Shown: positions 39,901 to 49,775 of the stretch, piece after piece
Numbering within the stretch: the first letter of the stretch is position 1
Layout of the letters: each line of letters begins with the position of its first letter
Assembly (NCBI GenBank): GCA_032209605.1
Contig: JASFXZ010000035.1
Coordinates: 4,345,001 to 4,409,000, forward strand
Direction: 5' to 3'
DNA from: Mactromeris polynyma
Lineage: Eukaryota > Mollusca > Bivalvia > Venerida > Mactridae
Length of the DNA stretch: 64,000 nucleotides
Made by a program: the position numbers and the translations under genes
The notes under the pieces: model-generated
Seen by the model: the letters and a program-made list of their open reading frames with translations, nothing else
Database searches by the model: none
Told to the model about the DNA's origin: nothing

Positions 39901-42548
39901 TCGCTGTGGTTACCTCAGATTACATATCCTCAGCGCTTCTGTACTCTTTATTTCATTTTACATTTCTTCTTTCTGTTTAAACCGTTTAGTTCTTCTTCCT
40001 TGTTTATCCTTAATAAAAGTCAAATTCTTATTACTGCCTTTATCCTTTCATAACATATATATCTCAATTCTCAACAAACTACTCTAAATGACATATCAAG
40101 CAGTTGATTCGTCATAACACACCATTCATTCATAGGGTGTCTGTACAAGATTGTGTTTGTATGTGTTTGCACAGATTATTGATTATACTAAGATGGAACA
40201 TAGACACGTCATTTAGATAATATATTCTACAGCAACTCGTACTAACAATTTGGCTTGCTACTTTGTTTAGCTATGTACAACTTAACCAGTTAAGCTATTT
40301 TCGTTAACTTTGAGAATATTGCGAAATAGCAAACCCTTTGCACAGCTACAGTAAAACCTCAATAATAAGACCACCCTTAGGACCCTTGAAAACTGGTGTT
40401 AATATTGAGGTTGTCTTTATATTGAGGTCGAATAAAGAGCGTAACAGTCAAAATGGACTTAAAAAGTATGTTCTCAATATTGAAGTGGTATTTAAGTGAG
40501 GTTTTACTATATCTTGTTGTTGCTTTTCTTCTCTTTAAAAAGATGGCATATTTAACTCAACAATGTTTAATGTTCCTCTTATGATGAAGTTTTGCGAACA
40601 GAAGTTTCCATGAAGATTAAAGAGATTATGATGCTTTATAATATTCTCTAATGTTTAAGTATATAAAATTATACTATATAGTGTACGTAAAATTTGATAC
40701 ATCAATTATTAGGTCGTTTTTCTATGTTTCAATTTTATGGGAGTTATTGTAATGCTATATTTGTTTTATAAACCACTTTATACAAGCATAATTTTTATAT
40801 CTTTTTTCGTTCTCTAATTAAAATGACTTGCGTACTTACATGAAGCATGGTCGCATGATTTTCTTTGTAAATCATTATTATAAATTGTAAGATCATTTCA
40901 GTATATATTGGTATCGGTATACATGTTTGTTCGTTTTATCACATTTAGGAGATTGGTGTATATATAGGAGCTGACAATCAGGAAATAAAGCGCGGAAGTT
41001 TTACTATGACGGCTTCGAGGTGTGAGTCGAAGCCACATTATATTCTGAGGAAACTGACGATTTCAAATAGTGACAAGGTAATACAGGCTGCTGTTTTCAT
41101 TTTACGATGAATTCTTTATAAAAAGCGTAATAAAAAATACGAAATAATTTACCTAATAAATAACATGTTATTTCCAAAATATGTTACACAGCGTTCAGCT
41201 GGACGATATTGCATAATAATTGCGCTGTATTTGAGGGTAGCATTGTGTTTAAAAGGTAATTGTATGTATCTTATTAATCTGATTCATTTACTTCACTAAG
41301 ACGACATACAACTGAAAAAGGTACACACCAATTTTAATGTAATGAATTTACAGACTTGGTGAATGACCTTATAGCAATTGTTACGATATCCATATCCTTG
41401 CATGCTTGTGAGTGTAAGCACTTGTTTTTGTTTGTGTTGTAAATGACATTATTATATTTCAGCACTCATCGGGAACAAAGATAGTTTACCATTACCAAAT
41501 GACTGATTGGAAAATTGACGAGAAAGTACCTGCCGATGTACAAGTGTTTACACAATCTGTGAAGGATGTCAGTAACAAAGCCGATGACATGAAGAATACC
41601 AAGGCGCCCATATTAGTTCATTGTTTGTAAGTCCATGTATTTTGTATTAAAACCAATGCTTTGCGCCCATACAACACAACTTGAAAATGAGCATCCAATT
41701 TTAGATAGTTTAGCATTTTTGAAACATTAAAACTGACATACATTTAAATTTGAACATGCAAATTGAAATCTCGAAATAAATAGAATAAATTAATGTATAC
41801 GAGTACGTGTAACTTATTTGATTACAAATGAATGGTTAATGGTGGACAATCAACTCCGCCTTCAAATTATTTAAATGTTTCTATAATTTTTAACTAATAT
41901 ACTAACTCTAACTAACAAATGTCCTTAAGGAACATTTTGTTTCATTATGTATTCATCATTTTACAGGATGTAAGGTACATCACAATTAAGTCAACTAGTT
42001 TAGTATGTACGATTAACACAAGACTACCAATATCTTTTTCAGAAATGGTGCTAAGCGCAGTGGTCTGTTCTGTGCTGTCAGTATTCTGCTTGAGAAAGTA
42101 GAGGCAGAAGGTCAAGTCAGTGTACCAAATACTCTGAGACAGCTTCGTGCTCGCAGGAAAAAGGCTATTCCAAACAAGGTTGGTTACGTATTCTCTCTCT
42201 TGTATATGTACTGCCAAATGCTACCTGACTTAACTCCTTCATTTGCTCAATTATTTCTGTACAGAGATTCGATAAATTCAGTTAACATGCAATTCTTATA
42301 CTAATTAATTGAGCGGCAATATAGGATACATTTGCCAGTTTTATCCAGCTGACGAAGCATTTAAATCTGAAAGATTATGAAACTCGTGTCAATGCATCCT
42401 CAAATATTTATTTAAATTGATAAAGACGTTGTACATGTTTATGTTAAAATTGATACTTCTTTACTTACAGGAGCAATTCAAATTTTGCTTTCGTAGCATT
42501 GAATCTCATCTGGAGTCGAACAATACGTACGCTAATTTTGCTCCGTAG
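24952..42548 (+). CDS. Gene D: receptor tyrosine phosphatase with EGF-repeat ectodomain
   Basis: Twenty coding exons: 24952-25006, 27289-28101, 28747-28852, 29312-29379, 29871-30091, 30658-30745, 31111-31175, 31336-31372, 31749-31852, 32736-32861, 34194-34342, 35187-35322, 37923-38051, 38558-38660, 39400-39476, 39710-39844, 40949-41077, 41463-41626, 42043-42178, 42471-42548. Phases agree throughout and give 972 residues. Signal peptide 1-18; cysteine-rich furin/EGF ectodomain to about 289, close to gene C; membrane helix about 300-323; acidic juxtamembrane region; PTP domain D1 about 408-699 with WPD (576-578) and HCSAGIGRTG (C610, R616); D2 to 972. It should dephosphorylate phosphotyrosine proteins at the plasma membrane. 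The membrane exon is unrelated to that of the ITAM-tail genes. Donors after 28852, 30091, 31852 and 42178 are weak (gtacgg, gtactt, gttagt, gttggt). The family call is secure; exact borders need RNA. Confidence 0.88.
25307..26755. mobile_element. Inserted element of about 1.45 kb in intron 1 of gene D
   Basis: Introns 1 of C and F are continuous across this point ('atatttgtatg..taag'), while D carries an extra segment. It begins TCCCGGACTAGTCTAAAATA, repeats TCCCGGACTAGTCTAAA at about 25363, and ends with the palindrome CACTAGTCCGGGACTAGTG (26699-26717) before the array sequence resumes. Arms near both ends also share 'TTCGGACTA', in line with imperfect terminal inverted repeats. No transposase is visible; likely a non-autonomous DNA element. 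Confidence 0.6.
26565..26613. repeat. Perfect 21-bp hairpin
   Basis: ATTAGATAATACCACGGACAT at 26565-26585 and its exact complement at 26593-26613 are separated by a 7-nt loop (ATAAACC). It lies inside the inserted element, near its right end. Confidence 0.85.
27289..28101 (+). CDS. Gene D exon 2: cysteine-rich furin/EGF ectodomain
   Basis: A phase 1-1 exon of 813 nt. Modules in order: CENCGCC start, CVDCPDRCKQC and CPDTCATC furin-like repeats, CCIQDGHCLNCLSS, then two laminin-type EGF repeats, the last ending SYEGPKC. The acceptor is CAG at 27286-27288 and the donor is GTAAAT. Positions 27768-27970 match gene C 16376-16578 at 201 of 203 bases, while the last EGF repeat differs strongly, so the phosphatase receptor keeps its own membrane-proximal module. 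Confidence 0.85.
29871..38051 (+). CDS. Gene D exons 5-13: juxtamembrane and catalytic PTP domain D1
   Basis: Motifs in order: YEQEFA|QLPKG, the phosphotyrosine-recognition loop KNRFKGLYPYDHSRVKI, FINACFID, GYIASIGP, FWTMVWHMKSDVIVMLTNL, CEQYWP, HYTAWPD (WPD loop), IIHCSAGIGRTGTYIALD (P-loop), and QQRVNMVQTLEQYEFL (Q-loop). All residues needed for a cysteine-based phosphatase are present (D578, C610, R616, Q-loop glutamines). The first of these exons also codes an acidic linker with a YENV tyrosine. Confidence 0.88.
32425..32700. repeat. Two-copy tandem duplication in an intron of gene D
   Basis: The stretch starting 'atgttgactcagaacat' recurs with a 143-nt shift (32441 and 32584) and matches over about 115 nt with scattered differences. 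Ends just before the exon at 32736. Confidence 0.7.
33190..33290 (+). repeat. Dispersed short repeat (GGCGTTCCCTGTAGC family)
   Basis: Carries 'ttttccgggaggtatgtgtg' then 'gaggcgttccctgtagcaac' then 'gtattct'. Same family as 5195-5280. Lies in intron 10 of gene D. Confidence 0.5.
35341..35380. other. GC-rich hairpin in an intron of gene D
   Basis: GGGGGCC/GGCCCCC arms around AAGGT lie in very AT-rich surroundings, 20 nt after a splice donor. The following CCCCCAGTCGG is shared with 37095-37245. Confidence 0.5.
37095..37245. repeat. GC-rich inserted segment in an intron of gene D
   Basis: About 150 nt of strongly GC-rich sequence (ACGGGGGAGATCCCGCGG near the start, GGGCCCCCAGTCGGG near the end) contrasts with the intron around it. 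Sharing GCCCCCAGTCGG with 35360-35375 suggests a common mobile source; unidentified. Confidence 0.4.
37825..37875 (+). pseudogene. Relic duplicate of the D1 Q-loop exon
   Basis: Reads EQYKFLQKALVCTKAF, a partial copy of the real exon 37923-38051 (EQYEFLHKALVHTLTF), about 95 bp upstream. Its acceptor is TTTTGG instead of AG, so it should not be spliced in. Confidence 0.7.
38160..38275 (+). repeat. Dispersed short repeat (GGCGTTCCCTGTAGC family)
   Basis: The fullest-looking copy: 'gattgttgttttttccggag', a GAGGCACT stretch, 'tatgtatgtggctttccctg', then a CT run. Near-identical core at 37440-37490. No tRNA-like boxes seen. Confidence 0.5.
38558..42548 (+). CDS. Gene D exons 14-20: second PTP domain D2, probably inactive
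   Basis: The domain follows D1 directly, as in R2A/LAR/CD45-type receptors. Motifs: NYINAVFVN, YIIAQSPLQETVDEFLCLIF, HYQMTDWKID in place of the WPD loop, and HCLNGAKRSG as P-loop. C901 and R907 keep the CX5R spacing, but the GxGR glycines are altered and the Q-loop reads KKAIPNKEQFKF without the catalytic glutamines. This is the usual pseudo-phosphatase pattern of D2 domains, so a regulatory or docking role is expected. Stop at 42546-42548. Confidence 0.85.
40347..40511. repeat. MITE family 1 copy, best preserved
   Basis: TACAGTAAAACCTCAATAAT at the left and AGTGAGGTTTTACTATA at the right, TA at both edges. It lies in a gene D intron just before the exon at 40949, outside the duplicated blocks, so the family moved independently of the array. 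Confidence 0.75.
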
Positions 42549-42871
42549 AACTACCAATGGGATACTCCGATGTTTTGTCCCAGAAGTAGCGAGTTTTGAC
42601 GACCGACCAGAACATTATTTTCAAGTGCTTTCAACGGATTAAAATTGCATACCATTGAATTATAACCACATCAATAGTGTACATTTTGAATATGAACAGT
42701 ATATCGTCTTTAATGAACATTTATATTGTATTTTTCTTACTGACTTTCTCTATGTTTTGTACATTATAAATTTTGTTTTAAGGATGTATTCTTCTGACGA
42801 TTTTAACGTAATTTGGAAGTGGTCAACGGGAGGTAACTCGCGATTTACTTCAATGTCGCAAAATGGCTGGA

Positions 42872-42877
42872 AATAAA
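42872..42877 (+). promoter_or_regulatory. Candidate polyadenylation signal of gene D
   Basis: AATAAA lies 324 nt after the stop codon; a second cluster of AATAAA is at about 42929. No nearer signal was seen. Confidence 0.35.
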
Positions 42878-43090
42878 TATTATCGTTTAAATGTACCTAA
42901 ATTGTTTCTATATTTTCATTTCGTCGGAAATAAATAAATAAAACGGAAATAGAAATGGATTTATCACATAACATACGGCGCGGGAGTGATTATAACCTAT
43001 GCATTATTTCGCGTATTATACTAGCGTATCATTTATGCAAATTAGGGCCGCATCACATATTCATACGCGCTGTCAGAAATCCAAACAAAC

Positions 43091-43200
43091 ATGGCCGACT
43101 TTCGCGTATTGGTCTACGACAAATATGTAGCATTTCGCGATCGTCTAAATGTCAAACAGCTTCGTAAACGAAAGTTTATCAGAATTCTAACCATTGCGAG
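43091..43200 (+). CDS. Possible orphan first exon, unknown product
   Basis: ATG in a good context (AACATGG) opens MADFRVLVYDKYVAFRDRLN then VKQLRKRKFIRILTIA, and ends at AG|GTAAAC, a plausible donor in phase 2. The surroundings are richer in CpG than the rest of the window, with an octamer-like ATGCAAAT at 43035-43042 and a CRE palindrome TGACGTCA at 43465-43472. I do not recognise the protein, and no following exon was found within the window. It may be the start of a gene whose rest is lost, or chance. Confidence 0.3.
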
Positions 43201-43849
43201 GTAAACGCGTTCTTCAAATCCGATGCGAGTGCACATTTCGGCTTGTCTGGAGGTATCAACATATGGTTCGCTGTCCATCATCCGGATCACGGTGTTTTTT
43301 TTATGTGAACATAAACAGAATAGACCACAAGCTGATGCAATCTATCCTCCGAGAAAACGAGTACGAATGATTGTCAGCGACTCACAGTGACATGTTTTCA
43401 ACTGTGTCAACGTAGATCTGTTGATTTACGTTCAGTCAATGATTTTACTTTAGAATGGACTCGGTGACGTCACGGCTTTATGTCGTCACAGCAGCGCGTG
43501 TGCACTAAATGTTGAACTCCTTAAAACTGCAGTAAATTATCGATCATGTTGTTAATTATTTGTTTTGTGTTTGGTTTCAACATTCGACATTACATTTGGT
43601 TTAATTTTCGGTATTAATCGTCGTTTTTATTTTGTGAAAATCTTTGGAACTATTTTTTCTCGACCGAATCACTAAAGTAGAAGCAAAATGAAGGGGTGGC
43701 TAGAGAAACGAGTCTGTGTGATTTTTTTTCTCAAGAAAATTGGGTAATCCATTTAAGAATTGTTGCCCCTGAAATGTTCATTAGTGCATTATGCATTATG
43801 TACTTTGTGTGTGCTTTGAACATGAACATGATAACTAGATGAAAAGTAT

Positions 43850-44690
43850 ATGTTTGATTCTGGAAATGTTTTTTGTGTAAATGTTGGAAAATCGGCTTGT
43901 TTTGTTGAGAAATCTTTTATAGTTTTTTTAGAAAAATGATTAAATTAAAAAGTACATTAGTGCATTATATTGTTTTTTGATGCTTTAAGTCTTTAACCAT
44001 GAACATGGTATTTACTAGTTATATTCCAAAACCGACCATCATGAGAATAACTATCTACCTTCAATATTTTGGAAAAATCATTCGGCCTATTTTGGGTTAT
44101 TTCCCCAGAATTGCCATTTTTTGCTATTTTTTGGCTTTTACCTAAAAACATATGGTAGCTAGACAAATATCTGAAATGGGGAAATGATCAGAATGACAAT
44201 AGCTATCTTACCTGAAAATTTCAGAACAATCTAACTACACATATTTGCAATGCGGGAGATTCAGACTTGAGTTTTCATTAGATTTTGGGGCGGGGTAGGG
44301 ATAGGTAAACGACATAAAACTTGTTTTATATGCACACCAACCCATAATTTGTTTTAGCTTAAAATGTTCATTTTATCTGGGCTTAACTGCATATTAACTG
44401 TGAAAAGTATAATTCTGGAAGTGTGCTATTTTTTGTGTAAATGTTGGAATCTAGGCTTGTTTTGGTGAAAAATCTCTGATATTTTTGGGTGAAAATGATA
44501 TGAAAAATATTTTCGTATGTTTTGATATTGTGTGTTATTTGAATTTTTGTCCATGAGACAAGGTATTAAAAAGATAAACACCCAAACTTATTTTTTATTT
44601 GACAAATTTGAAAAAAAATCAGTATATTGCTGTTATTTGAATTTTTGTCCATGAGACAAGGTATTAAAGAGTTAAAACACCCAAAATTAT
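43850..44690. repeat. Degenerate AT-rich repeats
   Basis: 'gtgtaaatgttggaa..cggcttgtttt' at about 43875 recurs at about 44432. 'ttatttgaatttttgtccatgagacaag' recurs at 44535 and 44634 (99-nt shift), followed by a shared 'gtattaaa' stretch. Confidence 0.5.
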
Positions 44691-45369
44691 TTTTTTGGAG
44701 AGAAATTTTCAGATGGCCATAGTTTCTTTAAATGCGCACATACCTATGTTTTTATTTTATGAAAACACATCAGAAAATATCTCTCTTCCAAAATATAACG
44801 ACCATTTTAAAAGTTTAATGCAGGAAAAATTTGGCTCCTCAGAAGTTTACATCCTTAACTGTGCTTGCATCCTCGCAAAAACATTATAGCTACAAATTTA
44901 GCCGGTTTGTTGTTAAATATCTCTTCATGTTTAGTTGTTATGTAGTCCCATGTTTTCTTCTTTTTATTACATTTGTTTCGTTTGATTATTATTTCACCTG
45001 TAGTTATCATCTTCATGTTTTGTTTTGTACCCGATTAATTACTCAATAATACAATCAATGTAATAATGGTTTCATTTGAATATGTACGTGATATCAATAA
45101 CATTATTAGCTCTGGTTTGGATTTCTTCGATGTACGTATAATCCATTTACAATAGCGTTAATTGTGTGTATTTTGGTGTATGAGTAGTGTTATTATAATA
45201 ATAAATCGTAAGTCACTGGTATATATTTCTGCTTTATATAACTATCGTCCAAATAACATCGGTTACCAGGGGACAATTAGGCTGAACACACGACTACACA
45301 TGTTGACAATGATAATCTGATTAATTAAAACCTATAATAAAATCAGTAGGTGATATTGCTGACATACAT

Positions 45370-45450
45370 CATGTTTATATAATTTATAAATCTTCGCAAG
45401 TACAACACATGTTTATCTAATTTATAAATCTTCGCAAGTACAACACATGC
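45370..45450. repeat. Two-copy tandem repeat, 42-nt period
   Basis: 'catgtttat(a/c)taatttataa' followed by 'atcttcgcaagtacaacaca' is repeated once with a single visible difference. Confidence 0.8.
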
Positions 45451-46810
45451 TATGTTACCAAAAATAAGTCATCGTCGGACAAAGCGCTCAAGTTGGTGAC
45501 GTCGAAACATTGATTGGGAAATATTCGACCTCAAACACAGACTTCCATATTTTGAAACTGAGGTCAGTTTTGACATAACAATAACTATATGCATATTTAC
45601 CAGGATTGCAAATCGTCTGGACAATTAACTATTCAACCGAATTCAAATAAACATAAACGACTACTATAAAGGATTGATGATAAACATGGAACATATTTGA
45701 ATATACATGTATACATTTCCTAGAGGCGTAAGTAAATTTAAAGAAACTAATATCATTACTTCAACACAATGCAATATGTTAACTAGAAGAGAGAGAATTT
45801 ACATTGCTACAGGGAACGCTGTGCATCTTCATACAGACCTCCGTAAAAACAACAATCCATCATAAAATATAAGGCATTTGAGTCATGTCTGAAGCCTACC
45901 AAGATATATTGCAATACTTTACCAAACGTATCACAACATGTAACGCGATACATTACTACATTAACCTAAGCTATCACAGTATTTAACTGTCCACATTTAA
46001 CTGTCCAAATAATTTGCGAAAGTATTTATTCATAAGTTAACACAAAACATATTCACGTGTACATTCTCATTTTACCTTTAACATTCATTCATTGTTAATT
46101 TACATTTTACTTTCACTTTGTATTTAACGTGTAAATAGACCCTAGTCAAAATGGTGTAGCATTATGAGTCCGCGATTTATACACATGTATAACTAATTGA
46201 CGTATACACAGTTTGTAGTGTTAACTTGTTTAATACTACATTTAAACAATTAGTATTCGATTTGTGTTTATCGTGCAATCTTTCCAACACATCTGTATAC
46301 TATCAGCATTCAGAATCGACGGCTACGTTGGTCTGAAATATATGCAATGGAAGGAAGAAAGTCCGTTTCTCTATAAAATCATCACATGTTGTTGGACATT
46401 TGTTGACCCGCCTCACGTTGATTGTGTTGTTGGCAATATGTTTATTTACTGCTAAGCACGTTCTTTTGTTCAACATTAGCAGGAATTAGTAAGAATCGAC
46501 AAAGATTCGTGTCGAAGCACGATACATGACATTATAAAGTAGCCGTTACATCATTCGTAACCAAAAATGTAAAATATGTTACGCTAGGTCGTATTTATAG
46601 GACTAACGCAATCGATATATAAGCACGGAAGTTAAGATATGTGCCCAGGCGTGAAATATAAAGAACACAACAACTAGACTTAAGATTAAATGTGGAATTT
46701 ACGCATCCGCACAGTTTCTGACTGTCATCTTTTTGTGGATTTATTATCAGATTCAAGTTTATTAGTAATTAGACCATGATGTTTATTTAAGCAAGGTAAT
46801 AATTTCTTTT

Positions 46811-48283
46811 CCAAAAATGGTCCGCCATTCACTGTTTTGGGGCGATTACTGTTTTCCTTTTGCGCTTGCATTTATGTGAGTTACCTTTATATATTTATTA
46901 CATATATTATTAATCGCAGAATGAACATGTTCAGGAATCGTCACATCTTTATACGTAGTGGGTCAGATACTGTTTAATTAGTTTTGAAAATGGAAGCATG
47001 TGGAGATATATAGACGGCATTCCTTTACATTACAATTTTAAGTCATTGATCCAAACATGTTTACTTAGTGTGTGAGCAAATTCATTACTATACATTGGCT
47101 AGGGATTATTGAATAGAAACAAGCATTCTGTATTTTATCTATCGAAAACATATAAACATGTAACACGCTAGCGTCGTCGGCAATCAAATTGTGGGAAAAT
47201 GAAATTGATACAGCAGGGTTTGTATTCATAAAGCTCCTAAGATTTTAAGTAAGGAAATTCCTTATCTTTATAAATCTCCTTAAAATAATACTTAAGAATA
47301 TTTCCAATATTTAAGTAAAAATCTATAAAACCTAAGGAAAATGTATGAAACTAAGGGAAGTTGTATCATTAGGAGCGTTATGAATACGGACCTAGGTCAA
47401 TTGTTTCGAGCACTTAGGGAAGGTTAAACTACGGGAGATGTTATTGTTTCCGTAATGGAGATGTTTTAATATCTGTCTTTGAAAAACAATATAAAACATG
47501 TCATTTACATGTATATATGTATTTTATCACAAAATATATAAATAGACACCACAGGATAATACTTATTCCGCTCAAATTCTAGTAATAAAATATAAGCGCT
47601 TACAAAATAATCAAATAATGTGGTAGTTTTAATAGCAAATCCAGTTGCATGGGCACATGGCTTAACATACCTGCTATTGAAAGAAATAAATGAACTGAAA
47701 TGTTAACTTTATTGTATGGCTCCTGAAGGGAACTTTCTTAATTTCGAATTGAATGCTTATGTTGTTAATATGATGTAAAAGAAGGGAATCTATCGATGTA
47801 ACTCATTAATAAAATGTGAATAGTTGTTCTGGCAGTATTTACCGATATGCTTAGATTCTTAGAGTCTAATTTCGGTTCGATTGCCTTTATAAACCCGTTT
47901 ACATTTTATTCGGTTAAAAGTTGTTTCATTTTTAGCAACCGTAGCAGCTGAATGTGAAAACTGTGGTTGCTGTGTAAACAAAAGATGCGACAGTTTGCTC
48001 AATTATTGCACAAATGGATGCATTCCTGGATTCAGTGGGTTTAAACGTAACAAAAAATGTTCTGTAAATTGTGTTACATGTGACCGCTTGACAAACACAT
48101 ATTGTTTAACCTGTCCCAACGGTAAATACTTAAACAACAACAAACGTTGCGTTGATTGTCCACCCGTACACCAATAATGACTAAACAACGGGATGTTCTT
48201 TATCGTGCCCACACAATTGTTTATGTGATACTCCTGATGTCTGCTCCTCATGTAAAGAAGGTTACAACAATCTGAGGAATGAT
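46811..48283 (+). pseudogene. Relic E: degraded receptor unit
   Basis: A signal-exon relic at 46817-46870 matches the other units but has a frameshift and has lost its acceptor. An ectodomain piece begins after TTTTTAG at 47937 with AAECENCGCCVNKRC, continues through CVTCDRLTNTYCLTC and KRCVDCP, then breaks at a stop (48175-48177). Frame-shifted sequence follows, still matching the TDCSLSCP and CSSCKEGY parts. At about 48283 homology ends abruptly and runs into block I sequence matching 3765. The second half of the ectodomain, the membrane exon and the tail are gone. Its N-terminal sequence is the most divergent of the family, so it is probably an old copy. Confidence 0.8.
47222..47387. mobile_element. 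Small foldback MITE
   Basis: GTATTCATAAAGCTCCTAA (47222-47240) and TTAGGAGCGTTATGAATAC (47369-47387) are inverted repeats with one mismatch in 19. The 128-nt interior is AT-rich with further self-complementary AAGGAAATTCCTT. Lies in the intron of relic E. Confidence 0.75.
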
Positions 48284-49035
48284 GGTACATGTATATGTCT
48301 TGTCACAAATACACCAAACAATTGTCTTCATACAAAACAAAACCTGTTCATCTTCCTTTGATGACAAACACCGACGACCGGAAGTTTTATTATTCGTTTG
48401 TGTTAAGCCCTTGTGTGCAGCATTATGTTGTAACAATTAACGTAATGAATATTGTTATCATTTGAGAATTCAAGTTAAATGTACTACAAACGTTTGGTGA
48501 ACTTTTTATTGTTGCTCAGCAGTCTGCTGATACTGGATGTGAAAAGAATATAAAAAATAGAAAACTTAGTATTCTGCGTGGTTCACTTTGTTTGAGGATT
48601 CGGTTTGAATCTGAGATTTTAGTTTTTATACTAAGAACTCAGAACTAAAACCTTACCCTCATTAAAATATACTCACACTAGGATCTCAAAGAAAGTAGAT
48701 AACCAAGAATACTAATAACTTAAGAAATAACCCACTTTGCAGTCACAATTATTCACATTCTTACTCAACAGGGCACAGTTTGAGTCCTGAGTACTTGGCA
48801 TAACAGTTATAATACCGATCGCAGACAAAAATACCGTTTTTCCGAAGTCCAGTTTTATTTCCCTTCCTTATTGTTGACCACTTCACAATTAAGGCATTCA
48901 GAACCAATGGTAGAAATATTAGTGAGATTGTCTTTTTATTCATCCCTGTGATACATTAGCAAACACATTACGACACACTAATTCCCATTTGTTAAGAAAA
49001 CGCAGTGGTTACACCTATCCATTAAGAGGTTCACA

Positions 49036-49214
49036 TACTGTCGGCCCTCGTTTATTCTACATCATTCTATACGAATACCTGGTATAATCCGAAATAATTA
49101 CAAGGTCCCGATATATTTTCTGCTGGTCGAATTGAAGTGGGCTATTCGACAACATGTATCATTCGATATCAAATTTCGGACCCGATGAATTCGAATGAAC
49201 GAGGTCCGACTGTA
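49036..49214. repeat. MITE family 2 copy
   Basis: TACTGTCGGCCCTCGTTTATT at the left against AACGAGGTCCGACTGTA at the right, TA at both edges; best-kept copy of the family. Confidence 0.7.
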
Positions 49215-49696
49215 TGTCATCCGACGAGTCAAAACCGATTGTTATTTGTGTAATTTAATAGGTAAATAATGAGACATATCTACAGGTTAAAATATAACGA
49301 CATTGCACAGTAATTGAAACGCAAGCATCTTACAAAACTTCCTTAATAAAACAACTTTTTTGTGATGAAGCAAAATAACACTGTACATTTATTTTAAATA
49401 TCGTGCAACGTAATGTACTATGTTTGATTGCAAGTGTGATTATATTATAAACCCATTATGTATTGTTAAACTTTTGTTCATTCTTTAGATATTTTACATA
49501 TTTTCAAAGATGTATAGAATGATTACCATAGTACTTTGCTGACATTTACCAAATATTGCGGAATAAGAAACAAAATATCCACCCATTCCCTGTAGCTACT
49601 TATTATTTCTCTTTTATAATTAATATTTGCAATAACATGATAAATGTACTCTTAACGTTGTTTCGTGTCAAACAACAATAAGTCTTCGTTTAAAAG

Positions 49697-49775
49697 AGAG
49701 AGAACAAGTTGCTTTAGGGAACGCCCTATTCATAAGTGCCCCCTACACAAACCTCCGGGGAAAACAATAATCAAT
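49697..49775 (-). repeat. Dispersed short repeat (GGCGTTCCCTGTAGC family)
   Basis: Minus strand: 'gttttccccggaggtttgtg', 'gggcgttccctaaagcaact', CT run. Corresponds to 5195-5280 within block I. Confidence 0.5.

Larger units (their letters stand above)
42549..46810. other. Non-array region between D and relic E
   Basis: No recognisable receptor-unit sequence. Contains the D 3' end, a CpG-richer stretch (about 42955-43510) with a possible first exon, AT-rich degenerate repeats (43850-44690), a 42-nt tandem pair and one dispersed short repeat (45786-45870, minus). Open frames at 44695-44889 and 46264-46455 are unsupported. Confidence 0.5.

Noticed and set aside
44695..44889. ORF of 64 codons with a protein-like composition
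   Set aside because: No homology I recognise, no splice context, adjacent to degenerate repeats.
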